Positions 18,781 to 29,398 of a stretch of DNA of 64,000 bases are shown here, piece by piece; within the stretch, counting starts at the first letter, position 1, and each line of letters starts with the position of its first letter. This DNA comes from Verticiella alkaliphila (GTDB taxonomy: Bacteria; Pseudomonadota; Gammaproteobacteria; Burkholderiales; Burkholderiaceae_B), in NCBI RefSeq assembly GCF_018904615.1, contig NZ_JADCNH010000010.1:1-64000 (forward strand), in the 5' to 3' direction. Below the pieces are notes generated by a model. That model had not been told where the DNA came from. It was given only the letters and a program-made list of their open reading frames with translations, and searched no databases. Position numbers and translations under genes: made by a program.

Positions 18781-20871
18781 ATGGCTGCTGCACGCGTGGA
18801 GATCCATCACGGCATTGCCGTGATTCCGTTGGACAACCCGCCCGTCAACGGACTGTCGCATACCTTGCGCGACGCCACGATGACAGCCCTGACGCAGGCG
18901 CAGGCCGACCCGGCCGTCTCTGCCGTCGTGCTCATTGGCGCGGCCCAGGACTTCTCGGCAGGCGCGGACATCCGGGAATTCGGCACCGCCGCTGCAGGCC
19001 AGGCGCCGCGACTGCCAGCGCTCATCGCCGCGATCGAGGACAGCCCCAAGCCCGTGATCGCGGCCATTGCCGGCAGCTGCCTGGGCGGCGGTCTCGAACT
19101 TGCCCTCGGGGCTCACTTGCGCGTGGCCCTGGCCGACGCACGGCTGGGCCTGCCGGAGATCCACCTGGGTCTGATCCCGGGCGCCGGCGGCACGCAGCGC
19201 CTGCCCCGGCTGCTCGGCATGGCACGCGCCCTGAAGATGATGCTCAGTGGCCAGCCCCAGCGGGCGAGCGCCCTGGCCGACACGCCCCTGCTCGATGCCG
19301 TCGTGACCGAGGACCTGCAGGGCGCCGCGCTCACGCTGGCCCGGGAGGCCGCCGCGGGCCAACGTGCCTGGCGCCGAACGCGCGACGTCCCGCTCGACGT
19401 GGCTGAAGCGCAAGCCGCACTCGCGGCAGCGCGCGATCGCCTGCCGCCCCCCGAGCGCAGGGCAGCCCGCCCCTGCGGCGTGCCTGGACGCCGCCGCGGC
19501 AGGCCTCACGCAGTCCTTCGAGGACGCCTTGCAGACCGAACGCGACGCCTTCGTGCGACTCATGGATACGCCCGCGTCCCGCGCGTTGCGCCACGCCTTT
19601 GCCGCGGAACGGGCGGCCGGCAAGATTGCCGATCTTGCCCCCGGCACGCAGGCGCGCCCCGTCACTCGCGTCGGCGTGATCGGGGCAGGCACCATGGGCG
19701 GTGGCATCGCCATGAGCCTGCGCGACGCGGGCATCCCCGTCGTGCTCCTGGAAACCACGGCGCAGGCCCTGGAGCGCGGGCTCGCCACGATCCGGCGCAA
19801 TTACGCAGCCAAGGTGGACAAGGGCACGCTCACGCCCGCCGCCTTCGAGGAGCGCCTGGCCGGCATCACCGGCACCCTGGACGATGCCGCACTCGGCGAC
19901 GTCGATCTCGTCATCGAAGCCGTATTCGAGGACATGGGCGTGAAGGAGCAGGTGTTTCGCCGGCTGGACGCCATCGCCGGCCGGGCGCCATCCTCGCGTC
20001 CAACACGTCAGCCCTGGACATCGACCAGATCGCGGCTTTCACCGCGCGTCCGCAGGACGTGATCGGCCTGCACTTCTTCAGCCCGGCCAACGTCATGCGT
20101 CTGCTCGAAGTGGTGCGGGGTGCGCGCACCGCCGACGACGTGCTGCTCACGGCCATGACGCTGGCCCGGCGCATGGGCAAGGTGGCCGTGGTGTCCGGCG
20201 TGTGCGAAGGCTTCATCGGCAACCGCATGGTGGGCCGTTATGGCGCGGCCGCGGCTGATCTCATCAACCAGGGTGCCCTGCCGCAGCAGGTGGACGGTGC
20301 GCTGCAGGATTTCGGCTTGAAGATGGGCCCGTATCGCATGGGCGACCTGGCCGGCCTGGACATCGGCTGGGCTGGCCGCAAGCGCCGCGCGCAGGCCAAT
20401 CCCGCCGCCTATCGGCGGGTGGTGGCCGACGTGCTCTGCGAAGCCGGCCGATTCGGCCAGAAGACGGGCGCGGGATGGTACCGGTATGCGCAAGGCAGCC
20501 GTGAGCCACTGCCGGATCCCGACGTCGAGGCCATGATCGCGGCATTCCGCACGGAGCACGGCATCACGCCGCGCCGCGTCGAGGATGCCGAGATCGTCGA
20601 ACGCTGCATCTATGCCCTCGTCAACGAAGGCGCCCGCATCCTGGAGGAAGGCATCGCTGCGCGGGCCTCCGACATCGACGTCGTCTACCTCAACGGCTAT
20701 GGCTTCCCGCGCCACCGGGGCGGCCCCATGCAGTACGCCAACGAGGTCGGCCTGCCTGCCGTGGTGAAAGCCCTGCAACGCTTTGCCGACACCCCGGGTG
20801 CAGACCGTGCCGCCTGGACGCCCGCCCCGCTGCTCGTACGTCTGGCCGAGGAGGGCCGCACGTTCGCCTAG
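18781..20871 (+). CDS. PimF-like enoyl-CoA hydratase/3-hydroxyacyl-CoA dehydrogenase, two frame breaks
   Basis: A fused beta-oxidation enzyme. The hydratase half includes DFSAGADIREFG, GSCLGGGLELALG and PEIHLGLIPGAGGTQRLPR. The dehydrogenase half includes VGVIGAGTMGGGIAMSLRDAG and GLHFFSPANVMRLLEVV. The frame is open throughout, yet residues coded between about 19453 and 19980 are nonsense in it while another frame carries the true NAD-binding domain. Removing one C from the C6 run at 19447-19452 and adding one C near 19981 restores a continuous protein. These two cancelling indels look like consensus errors. The gene heads an operon with two acyl-CoA dehydrogenases, matching the pimFCD group for dicarboxylic acid degradation in Rhodopseudomonas. 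Confidence 0.82.
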   Translation: MAAARVEIHHGIAVIPLDNPPVNGLSHTLRDATMTALTQAQADPAVSAVVLIGAAQDFSAGADIREFGTAAAGQAPRLPALIAAIEDSPKPVIAAIAGSCLGGGLELALGAHLRVALADARLGLPEIHLGLIPGAGGTQRLPRLLGMARALKMMLSGQPQRASALADTPLLDAVVTEDLQGAALTLAREAAAGQRAWRRTRDVPLDVAEAQAALAAARDRLPPPERRAARPCGVPGRRRGRPHAVLRGRLADRTRRLRATHGYARVPRVAPRLCRGTGGRQDCRSCPRHAGAPRHSRRRDRGRHHGRWHRHEPARRGHPRRAPGNHGAGPGARARHDPAQLRSQGGQGHAHARRLRGAPGRHHRHPGRCRTRRRRSRHRSRIRGHGREGAGVSPAGRHRRPGAILASNTSALDIDQIAAFTARPQDVIGLHFFSPANVMRLLEVVRGARTADDVLLTAMTLARRMGKVAVVSGVCEGFIGNRMVGRYGAAAADLINQGALPQQVDGALQDFGLKMGPYRMGDLAGLDIGWAGRKRRAQANPAAYRRVVADVLCEAGRFGQKTGAGWYRYAQGSREPLPDPDVEAMIAAFRTEHGITPRRVEDAEIVERCIYALVNEGARILEEGIAARASDIDVVYLNGYGFPRHRGGPMQYANEVGLPAVVKALQRFADTPGADRAAWTPAPLLVRLAEEGRTFA

Positions 20872-20914
20872 CGGCACCTGCCCGCCCCCTGATGTGCCAC
20901 CAAGGAGACCCTGG

Positions 20915-22093
20915 ATGGATCTGGACTACACCGCGGCCGACGAGGCCTTTCGCGACGAAGCCCGGCAGTTCCTGCGCGAGCACCTGCCTGCCCATCTGCA
21001 GCACAAGATCCTGACCCGCCAGCGCCTCACACGCGACGAGGCCATCGGCTGGCAGCGCCTGCTCAACCAACATGGACGGGTCGCACCCGGCTGGCCGGTG
21101 CAGTACGGCGGCACGGGCTGGAGCCCCCTGCAGCGCCACATCTGGGCCGAGGAATGCGCACAGGCCGGCGCGCCGCCGGTGCTTGGCTTCGGCGTGAATC
21201 TGCTCGCCCCCGTGCTCATGCACTTCGCGAGCGAAGAACAGAAGCGCCACTACCTGCCGCGCATCCTCAACGCCGACGACTGGTGGTGCCAGGGCTATTC
21301 CGAACCGGGCGCGGGCTCTGACCTCGCCTCGTTGAAAACGCGCGCCGTGCGTGACGGCGACCACTACGTCGTCAACGGCCAGAAGACCTGGACCACGCTG
21401 GCCCAGCACGCCAACATGATGTTCTGCCTGGTGCGCACGAGCACCGAGGGCAACCGGCAATCCGGGATCTCCTTTCTCCTCATCGACATGACCACGCCCG
21501 GCATCACCGTGCGCCCGATCATCACGCTGGATGGCGCACACGAGGTCAACGACGTGTTCTTCGACGACGTGCGCGTGCCGGTGACCAACCGCGTGGGCGA
21601 GGAGAACCAGGGCTGGACGTACGCCAAGTTCCTGCTCGGACACGAACGCACCGGTATCGCCGCGATTGGCCACTCCAAGCGCGAGATCGCCAGGCTCAAG
21701 CGCTTTGCCGGCGAGCGCCGCGTGAACGGCAAGCCCCTGGACGAAGATCCGGTCTTCATGCGCCGCGTGGCCGATGTCGAGATGGAGTTGATGGCGCTGG
21801 AGATCACGGCACTCTCGCTGGTGGCCGAAGGCGCCAGCCAGAAGATCGGCGCCGAGGCGTCCATCCTGAAGATCACTGGCACCGAGATCTCGCAGGCGAT
21901 CAGCGAACTCTTTCTCGAAGCCGCAGGCCCTGCCGCCCTGCCCTGGCGCACCGAGGCCAGCGACACGAGCGCAGACGACGACGGCGCGGCCGCGCTCGCT
22001 GCTCACTACTTCAATCTGCGCAAGATCACGATCTTCGGGGGCTCCAACGAGATCCAGAAGAACGTGATCGCCAAGATGATTCTCGGACTCTGA
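20915..22093 (+). CDS. acyl-CoA dehydrogenase, PimC-like large subunit
   Basis: A 392-residue FAD enzyme of the acyl-CoA dehydrogenase family. Characteristic pieces are WPVQYGGTGW, QGYSEPGAGSDLASLKTRA, NGQKTWTTLAQHA and the C-terminal IFGGSNEIQKNVIAKMILG that helps bind FAD. It oxidises acyl-CoA to enoyl-CoA. An AAGGAGA ribosome site precedes ATG 20915. The paired gene downstream suggests a two-subunit enzyme like pimeloyl-CoA dehydrogenase PimC/PimD. Confidence 0.88.
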   Translation: MDLDYTAADEAFRDEARQFLREHLPAHLQHKILTRQRLTRDEAIGWQRLLNQHGRVAPGWPVQYGGTGWSPLQRHIWAEECAQAGAPPVLGFGVNLLAPVLMHFASEEQKRHYLPRILNADDWWCQGYSEPGAGSDLASLKTRAVRDGDHYVVNGQKTWTTLAQHANMMFCLVRTSTEGNRQSGISFLLIDMTTPGITVRPIITLDGAHEVNDVFFDDVRVPVTNRVGEENQGWTYAKFLLGHERTGIAAIGHSKREIARLKRFAGERRVNGKPLDEDPVFMRRVADVEMELMALEITALSLVAEGASQKIGAEASILKITGTEISQAISELFLEAAGPAALPWRTEASDTSADDDGAAALAAHYFNLRKITIFGGSNEIQKNVIAKMILGL

Positions 22094-22106
22094 CCGGAGA
22101 CACCTC

Positions 22107-23258
22107 ATGGACTTTCGCTACGACGACGAGCTTGTGCAGTTTGCCGACAGCGTGCGCCGCTGGGCCGCAGAGCGCTACAGCTTCGACACGCGTCGCACCA
22201 TCCTCGCCTCGGCCACCGGCACGAGCGACGACGTGTGGCGCGGGCTGGCCGATCTCGGCGTGCTTGCGCTGCCCGTGCCGCAAGCCCACGACGGCCTGGG
22301 GGCGCGCGCGCTGGACCTGCTGCCCCTGCTGACGGAACTCGGGCGCGGCATGGTGGCCGAGCCCTGGCAGTCGACCTGGCTAGCCGCCCGTGTCCTGGCG
22401 CTCACGGGCGGGCATCCCCTGCTGTCGGCGGTTGCGACCGGCCAGGCCGTGCTGGCATGCGCGTTCGCCGAGCCTGCGGCGCGGCACGATCTGCTCGAGG
22501 TGCGCACGAGTGCCACGGCCAAGGGTGACGGCTATGTGCTTCAAGGCCACAAGAGCGCCGTCGCGCACGGCGCCCAGGCCAGTCACCTCGTGGTGAGCGC
22601 ACGCACCGGCGGCGGCCCGCGTGAGCGCGACGGCATCAGTCTCTTCCTGGTCGCGGCCGACACGCCCGGGCTGCGGACGACCGATAGGCCGAGCCTGGAT
22701 GGCCAGCGGGTTGCCAGCGTCGAGCTCGACGCCGTGCGGGTGCCGGCCAGCGCCCGACTGGGCACCGCGGGCCAGGGCTGGGCGGTGCTGGAGGCGGCCA
22801 CAGACTACGGCTGCGCGCTGCTCTGCGGCGAGGCCATCGGACTCATGACGCGCATCAACGACGACACCCTTGCCTACCTCAAGACGCGTCAGCAGTTCGG
22901 CCAGCCCATTGGCAGCTTCCAGGCCTTGCAACACCGCATGGTGGACATGACCACGCACCTCGTGCAGGCCCGTTCGATCACGCTGCTCGCGCTGGCCAGC
23001 GTGGACGGCCAGGACGAAAGCGTGCGCCGGCGCCATGTGTCAGCGGCCAAGGCACGGGTGGGCAAGGCCATGCGCTATGTCGGGCAGCAGGGCATTCAGC
23101 TGCACGGCGGCATGGGCATGACCGACGAGCTCGCCATGACGCACGCGGTGCGCCGCATGGCGGCAATCGAGCTCACGCTGGGCGACACGGATCACCACCT
23201 GCGTCGCTTCATGGCCGAAAGCCAGGCCCCGGCTGCAGCCCTGCAGGTGGCCGCGTAG
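22107..23258 (+). CDS. acyl-CoA dehydrogenase, PimD-like small subunit
   Basis: A 383-residue acyl-CoA dehydrogenase-family protein, more divergent than its neighbour. MDFRYDDELVQFADSVRRW at the start and KTRQQFGQPIGSFQALQHR with GIQLHGGMGMTDELAM near the end are family marks. It starts 13 bases after the PimC-like stop with ACCGGAGA upstream. In PimC/PimD-type enzymes both subunits are needed; the same is inferred here. Confidence 0.85.
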   Translation: MDFRYDDELVQFADSVRRWAAERYSFDTRRTILASATGTSDDVWRGLADLGVLALPVPQAHDGLGARALDLLPLLTELGRGMVAEPWQSTWLAARVLALTGGHPLLSAVATGQAVLACAFAEPAARHDLLEVRTSATAKGDGYVLQGHKSAVAHGAQASHLVVSARTGGGPRERDGISLFLVAADTPGLRTTDRPSLDGQRVASVELDAVRVPASARLGTAGQGWAVLEAATDYGCALLCGEAIGLMTRINDDTLAYLKTRQQFGQPIGSFQALQHRMVDMTTHLVQARSITLLALASVDGQDESVRRRHVSAAKARVGKAMRYVGQQGIQLHGGMGMTDELAMTHAVRRMAAIELTLGDTDHHLRRFMAESQAPAAALQVAA

Positions 23259-23604
23259 CACGCAAGACGGCTTGGCGTTAACCCTGGCTAGACGTCGAGT
23301 TAGAACCGACGGTACGTGTGATAGAGTCAGGACGTGGGACTCGCGACGTGCACGTAGAAGCACGCGCAACGCTGGCAGGCCGCATCCGCGTGTCTGTCAG
23401 CGACAGCGGTCCGGCGCAATGCCGCACCGCAAGACGACAGGAGACAGGCATGACCCAGCACCCTGCAGCCCCCGCCCCATCTCGACTTCTCGGCAGCCGC
23501 CCCGCACCCGCCTAGGCGGGCCCGTGGGCGCGCTGCGCGCCCTGCACCATCCCCCGGCCTCGCTGGCCGGCACGTTTCCGGCAACCTGAACGGAGGGCAC
23601 GGCC
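23259..23604. other. non-coding gap with hairpins and possible short leader ORF
   Basis: These 346 bases separate the PimD-like gene from the ABC importer leader. GC-rich inverted repeats occur at about 23528-23543 (GGCGCG/CGCGCC) and about 23556-23573 (CCGGCC/GGCCGG). A 22-codon frame begins at ATG 23450 after CAGGAGACAGGC and ends in TAG at 23515, so it has a good ribosome site but no known match. No promoter stands out. Confidence 0.4.
23450..23515 (+). CDS. possible short leader peptide
   Basis: A 21-residue frame rich in proline and alanine (MTQHPAAPAPSRLLG...) with a strong AGGAGA ribosome site 7 bases upstream. Two GC-rich hairpins lie just downstream. This arrangement fits a leader peptide, but no product is known and chance remains possible. 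Confidence 0.3.
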   Translation: MTQHPAAPAPSRLLGSRPAPA

Positions 23605-23691
23605 ATGGCCGCTCGTCGTCGAATGACCAGAATCGATTCCAGGGTATGTAGGCGCATTCCGGAAGATAACTTTCTCGGGAGGCACGTATGA
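23605..23691 (+). CDS. small basic ORF overlapping the ABC permease start
   Basis: A 28-residue frame, starting MAARRRMTRIDSRV, with GGAGG 8-9 bases upstream. Its TGA stop is the ATGA that also starts the permease gene, so ribosomes finishing it could restart on the permease. Six arginines lie in the first 17 residues. It may be a translated leader coupling expression; no family is recognised. Confidence 0.4.
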   Translation: MAARRRMTRIDSRVCRRIPEDNFLGRHV

Positions 23692-24644
23692 GTGGCTACG
23701 CCTGGCGCCGGCTCGCCTCGCTCGCGCCCACCCTGTTCTTCGCGAGCATCATCGTCTTCATGTCGGTGCGGCTCATCCCGGGCGACGTGATCGATCTCAT
23801 GCTAAGCGACAACGGCATGACGGCCGACCCGACGGCGCGGGCCAAGCTGCTCGCCGCCCTCGGCCTGGACCGCCCCATGTGGGCGCAATACCTGAGCTGG
23901 AGCACGGACATCGTGCTGCGCGGGGATTTCGGCACCTCGCTCTGGACGGGCACTTCCGTGACCCAGACCTTGCTCGAACGCATGCCAGTCACCCTCGAGC
24001 TCGGCCTGCTCTCCCTGCTCGTCTCGCTCACCGTGGCCATTCCGATCGGCATCTTCGCCGCGATCCGGCAGGACACGGCCATCGACTATGTCACCCGATC
24101 GCTGTCCATCCTGCTGCTCGCCATTCCGAGCTTCTGGCTGGGCACGCTCGCCATGGTGCTGCCCTCGATCTGGTGGGGCTGGACGCCCGAGATCCGCTAC
24201 GTGCCCTTCTTCACGGATCCGATGCACAACCTCTCGCAGATGCTGCTGCCGGCGATCATCCTGGGCACCTCGCTCGCGGCGATCACCATGCGCATGACGC
24301 GCACGATGATGCTCGAGGTGCTGCGCCAGGACTACATCCGCACGGCCTGGGCCAAGGGGCTGAGCGAGCGGCGCATCGTGATCCGGCATGCGCTGCGCAA
24401 CGCGTTGATCCCCGTCGTGACGCTGATCGGTCTGCAGGCGCCCATCCTCATCGGCGGCGCCGTCATCCTCGAGCAGATCTTCGTCATCCCGGGCATTGGC
24501 CTGCTCCTGCTCGATGCGGTGAGTACGCGTGACTACCCCATCGTCACGGGCGTCTTCCTGGTGGTGGGGCTCCTCGTGATGCTCATCAACCTGCTCATCG
24601 ATCTCAGCTACGGCTGGCTCGATCCCAAAGTGAGGTATGGCTGA
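23688..24644 (+). CDS. ABC transporter permease (DppB/OppB type)
   Basis: A 318-residue inner-membrane permease. The N terminus YAWRRLASLAPTLFFASIIVF contains the first helix. The cytoplasmic EAA-like loop is VLRQDYIRTAWAKGLSERR, which contacts the ATPase. FVIPGIGLLLLDAVSTRDYP is typical of the DppB/GsiC group. ATG 23688 has GGGAGG upstream and overlaps the small ORF stop. It is the first structural gene of a complete five-gene importer. Confidence 0.9.
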   Translation: MSGYAWRRLASLAPTLFFASIIVFMSVRLIPGDVIDLMLSDNGMTADPTARAKLLAALGLDRPMWAQYLSWSTDIVLRGDFGTSLWTGTSVTQTLLERMPVTLELGLLSLLVSLTVAIPIGIFAAIRQDTAIDYVTRSLSILLLAIPSFWLGTLAMVLPSIWWGWTPEIRYVPFFTDPMHNLSQMLLPAIILGTSLAAITMRMTRTMMLEVLRQDYIRTAWAKGLSERRIVIRHALRNALIPVVTLIGLQAPILIGGAVILEQIFVIPGIGLLLLDAVSTRDYPIVTGVFLVVGLLVMLINLLIDLSYGWLDPKVRYG

Positions 24645-25540
24645 TGAGCGCCGTCCTGCCTACTGCTGCCGCCCGTACCGCGGGTGCGCCGCCCGTGCCC
24701 GCCGGGTTCGTGCGCCGGCTCTTTCGCGACAAGCCCCTCGGCGCCTTCGGTGCCGTGGTCTTCGTGCTCTTCCTGCTGTGCGGGGCCTTCGCAGACATCC
24801 TCGCGCCCTACGGCCTGAACCAGATCAGCCCGCTCAACCGCTTGAAGCCGCCCTCGTGGGAGTACCCCTTCGGCACCGACTTCCTGGGCCGCGACATGCT
24901 CTCGCGCACGTTGTTCGGCGCGCAGCTCTCCGTCATCGTCGGGGTGTCGGCTGCCGTGCTCGCCACGGTGGTCTCGGTGGTGATCGGCGTGGTGAGCGGC
25001 TATGCGGGCGGGCGGCGCGACATGGTCACGCAGCGCTTCGTCGATGCCTGGATGAGCTTTCCCGATCTCGTCATCCTCATCGTCATCGTGTCGGTGTTCG
25101 GCCCGGGCATGCCGCAGATCATCATCGCGCTGGGCCTGCTGATGGGCATCGGCGGCTCGCGCATCATCCGCAGCGCGGTCATCTCGGTGCGCGAGAACAT
25201 GTACGTGCATGCCGCCAAGTCGCTGGGCGCCTCGACGGGCCGCATCCTGTGGCGGCACATCCTGCCCAACATCATGCCGCCCATCATCATTCTCTTCACC
25301 ACCCGCGTGGGCGCGGCCATCCTCGCCGAATCTGGGCTGTCCTTCCTCGGACTGGGCGTGCCCCCGCCCGCCCCCACCTGGGGCGGCATGCTGTCTGGCA
25401 GCGGCCGCAGCTATCTCTTCCAGGCCCCCTGGCTGGCCATCGTGCCGGGCCTGTGCCTGACCCTCGTCGTCTACTCGATCAACGTGTTCGGCGACGCCTT
25501 GCGCGATCTGCTCGATCCGAGAATGCGCGGCACGCGATGA
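24644..25540 (+). CDS. ABC transporter permease (DppC/OppC type)
   Basis: The 298-residue second permease, starting on the last base of the previous stop (TGATG). FGTDFLGRDMLSRTLFGAQLS and the loop YVHAAKSLGASTGRILWRHI are family marks. The C-terminal INVFGDALRDLLDPRMRG is the usual DppC end. It pairs with the upstream permease in the membrane. Confidence 0.9.
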   Translation: MSAVLPTAAARTAGAPPVPAGFVRRLFRDKPLGAFGAVVFVLFLLCGAFADILAPYGLNQISPLNRLKPPSWEYPFGTDFLGRDMLSRTLFGAQLSVIVGVSAAVLATVVSVVIGVVSGYAGGRRDMVTQRFVDAWMSFPDLVILIVIVSVFGPGMPQIIIALGLLMGIGGSRIIRSAVISVRENMYVHAAKSLGASTGRILWRHILPNIMPPIIILFTTRVGAAILAESGLSFLGLGVPPPAPTWGGMLSGSGRSYLFQAPWLAIVPGLCLTLVVYSINVFGDALRDLLDPRMRGTR

Positions 25541-25572
25541 ACGTCGCCGCCACCCCTACCCAGGAGACCCGC

Positions 25573-27273
25573 ATGACCCCTGTCCGGACCCGAATCGCCC
25601 TGCGTTGCCTGCCGCTGGTGGCTGCCCTTGCCCTGGCCACCGGTGCGCACGCCGCCGAGACGCCGCGCCACGGCGGCCACCTCGAGATCATCAACTACTA
25701 CCCCACCCTCAATGCGCTGACCTGGGATCCGGCGGATTTCGTCTGGAAGATCAACAACGACGCCGGCCACATCTACGAATCGCTCTTCGCGGGCGACCTG
25801 GACAAGGCCCAGAGTCGCGGCGGCAAGTACAACTTCGAGCCCGATGCCTGGCTCGCGACCGACGCCATGCGCGGCGAGCTCGCCGAAAGCTGGGAGGTCA
25901 AGCAAGACCCGCTGCGCGTGGAGATCACGCTGCGCAAGGGCGTCATGTTCCCCGCCAAGGAAGGGGTGATGGCCGCGCGTGAGCTCACGGCCGAGGACGT
26001 CGTCTACAGCTTCGAGCGCGCGAACAACAGCCCGCGCAAGGTGCCGGGGTACTTCGATCACGTCGACCGCGCCGAGGCCACCGGGCCGCACTCGGTCACG
26101 TTCCACATGAACAAGTTCAACGCCGAGTGGGACTATCGCTTCGGCTACGGCTACTACGCCCAGATCTATCCGCGCGAGGTGGTGGAGAAGGGCATCTCCG
26201 ACTGGCGCAACATCAATGGCAGCGGGCCCTTCCGGCTCACGGCCTACACGCAGGGCAATGCCGCGCGCTATGAGCGCAACGCGGATTACTGGGACACCAC
26301 CACCATCGGCGGTGAGTCCTACAAGCTGCCCTTCATCGATTCCTTCACCTACCGCACCGTGAAGGACGAAAGCACGCAGCTCTCGCTGCTGCGCACGGGC
26401 CGCGTGGACATCATGGAGCAGATTCGCTGGAGCGCGGTGGACGAACTGAAGAAGAGCGCACCGGATCTGCAGTGGCGGCGCTCGCTCATGCATGCGGGCT
26501 ACCTGCTCGCGCTGCGCAATGACGCCAAGCCTTTCGACGACGTGCGCGTGCGGCGCGCCATGAACATGGCTGTCAACAAGCAGGAGATCGTCGACGCCCT
26601 GTATCAAGGCAATGCCCAGAAGCTCGCCTTCCCGCTGCATCCGGACTACGTGGGCTACTACGAGCCGCTGGAGAACATGCCCGACAGCATCCGCGCGCTC
26701 TTCGAGTACAACCCGGACGAGGCCAAGAAGCTGCTCGCCGAGGCCGGTTACCCCAAGGGCTTCAGCTTCAAGGCGCAAGTCTGCGCCTGCAATACCTCGC
26801 ACATGGAGTTGATGCCGCTCTTGGCCGCGTACTACGAGCAGATCGGCGTGAAGATGGAGATCGTGCCGATGGAGTACGCCGCGTACTTCGGGGCCATGAA
26901 TGCCTCCACGCACACCGCGGCCTACATGCACCAGAAGGGCCACAGCAACCCGACCACGGCGCTGCGCAACAGCTTCACCAAGGGCGATCCCTGGAACGTG
27001 TCCAAGTGGCACAACGAGGACTTCGAAGCGGGCATGGCCAAGGTCTTCCTGGAGCAGGACGAGACCAAGCGTCAGGAGATGATGCGCGAGCTCTCGCGCA
27101 TGGCGCTGGAGGATGCCGCCTATGTGTACCTGCCGACGCCCTACATCTATCGCGCCTGGTGGCCGTGGGTGAAGAACTATGACGGCGAGCTGCGCGCCGG
27201 CGCCGTCAAACCCGGTCCGATCTACGCCCGGATCTGGATCGATCAGGATCTCAAGAAGAAGATGGGGTACTAG
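25573..27273 (+). CDS. ABC transporter substrate-binding protein, family 5
   Basis: A 566-residue periplasmic protein with a signal peptide ending near ALATGAHA. It is a family 5 (peptide/nickel-type) binding protein, shown by LTAEDVVYSFERANN, INGSGPFRLTAYTQGN and VRVRRAMNMAVNKQEIVDALY. ATG 25573 follows AGGAGACCC. The family binds peptides, opines or other amides, and specificity cannot be read here. The downstream hydrolases and CoA ligase suggest an ester or amide carbon source rather than plain peptides. Confidence 0.88.
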   Translation: MTPVRTRIALRCLPLVAALALATGAHAAETPRHGGHLEIINYYPTLNALTWDPADFVWKINNDAGHIYESLFAGDLDKAQSRGGKYNFEPDAWLATDAMRGELAESWEVKQDPLRVEITLRKGVMFPAKEGVMAARELTAEDVVYSFERANNSPRKVPGYFDHVDRAEATGPHSVTFHMNKFNAEWDYRFGYGYYAQIYPREVVEKGISDWRNINGSGPFRLTAYTQGNAARYERNADYWDTTTIGGESYKLPFIDSFTYRTVKDESTQLSLLRTGRVDIMEQIRWSAVDELKKSAPDLQWRRSLMHAGYLLALRNDAKPFDDVRVRRAMNMAVNKQEIVDALYQGNAQKLAFPLHPDYVGYYEPLENMPDSIRALFEYNPDEAKKLLAEAGYPKGFSFKAQVCACNTSHMELMPLLAAYYEQIGVKMEIVPMEYAAYFGAMNASTHTAAYMHQKGHSNPTTALRNSFTKGDPWNVSKWHNEDFEAGMAKVFLEQDETKRQEMMRELSRMALEDAAYVYLPTPYIYRAWWPWVKNYDGELRAGAVKPGPIYARIWIDQDLKKKMGY

Positions 27274-27275
27274 CC

Positions 27276-28347
<1,072 letters not shown>

Positions 28348-28361
<14 letters not shown>

Positions 28362-29391
28362 ACTCGCCCCAGCCCCCCAGGCGCCGCACGGCGCGCCTCT
28401 CCTCCAGGTGGACGATCTCGCCGTCCACTTTCCCATCACCCGGGGCGTGTTCGTCCAGCGCCAGGTGGCCGCCATCAAGGCGGTCGACGGCGTGTCCTTT
28501 CATGTGCGACGCGGCGAGACGCTCGGCCTGGTCGGCGAAAGCGGCTGCGGCAAATCGACCACGGGCCTGGCGGTGCTGGGCCTGTCGCCCGTCACGCGCG
28601 GGCGCATCGCGTTCGACGGCCAGCCCCTGGCCGACATGGACAAGGCCGACGTGCATCGCTTTCGGCGGCGCGCGCAGATGGTCTACCAGGACCCGTATGG
28701 ATCGCTCAACCCGCGCATGCGCGTGGCCGACATCGTGGGCGAGCCCTTGCGCATCCACGGCTGCACGGGCGGGCGCGACGCCTACCGCAAGCGGGTGGCC
28801 GAGCTGCTGGAGCTCGTCGGCCTGCTGCCGCAGATGGCCGAGCGCTATCCGCACGAGTTCTCCGGTGGCCAGCGCCAGCGCATCGGCATCGCGCGCGCCA
28901 TCGCGCTGAACCCGGATCTCATCGTCTGTGACGAGTCGGTCTCGGCCCTGGACGTCTCCATCCAGGCGCAGGTCGTCAATCTCTTCATGGACCTGCAACG
29001 CGAGCTGGGTCTGACCTACATCTTCATCGCGCACGATCTGGCGGTGGTGCGCCACATCAGCAACCGGATCGCGGTGATGTACCTGGGCCGCATCGTCGAG
29101 GTGGCGGATCGCGACGCGCTCTACGACGATCCCCAGCACCCTTACACCGTGGCCCTGCTCTCAGCGATCCCGGTGGCGGACCCGGCGGTGGAGGCGACGC
29201 GCGCCCGTGTGAAGCTCACCGGTGAAGTCCCGAGCGCGCTGCGGCCGCCCTCGGGCTGTCGCTTCCACCCGCGCTGCCCGCATGCCATGCCGGTCTGCCA
29301 GCAGGAAGATCCCCCCCTGCAACCGGTGGCGGGCAGCGACCGCCTCGTCGCCTGCCATCTGCGTCACCTGCCCACTGCGGGCCATGCCTAG
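28348..29391 (+). CDS. ABC transporter ATPase (DppF/OppF type)
   Basis: The 347-residue partner ATPase. Walker A is [16 protein letters not shown], the signature [18 protein letters not shown] and the Walker B region [12 protein letters not shown]. The C-terminal [15 protein letters not shown] motif is present. ATG 28348 overlaps the previous gene by 14 bases; ATG 28354 is equally possible. It completes a full importer. Confidence 0.92.
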
Positions 29392-29398
29392 GAACCCC

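Noticed and set aside
18781-20871. The uninterrupted reading frame as the real PimF-like protein
   Set aside because: The middle 176 codons are arginine-rich nonsense in that frame, while another frame carries the expected NAD-binding domain; two cancelling indels explain it.
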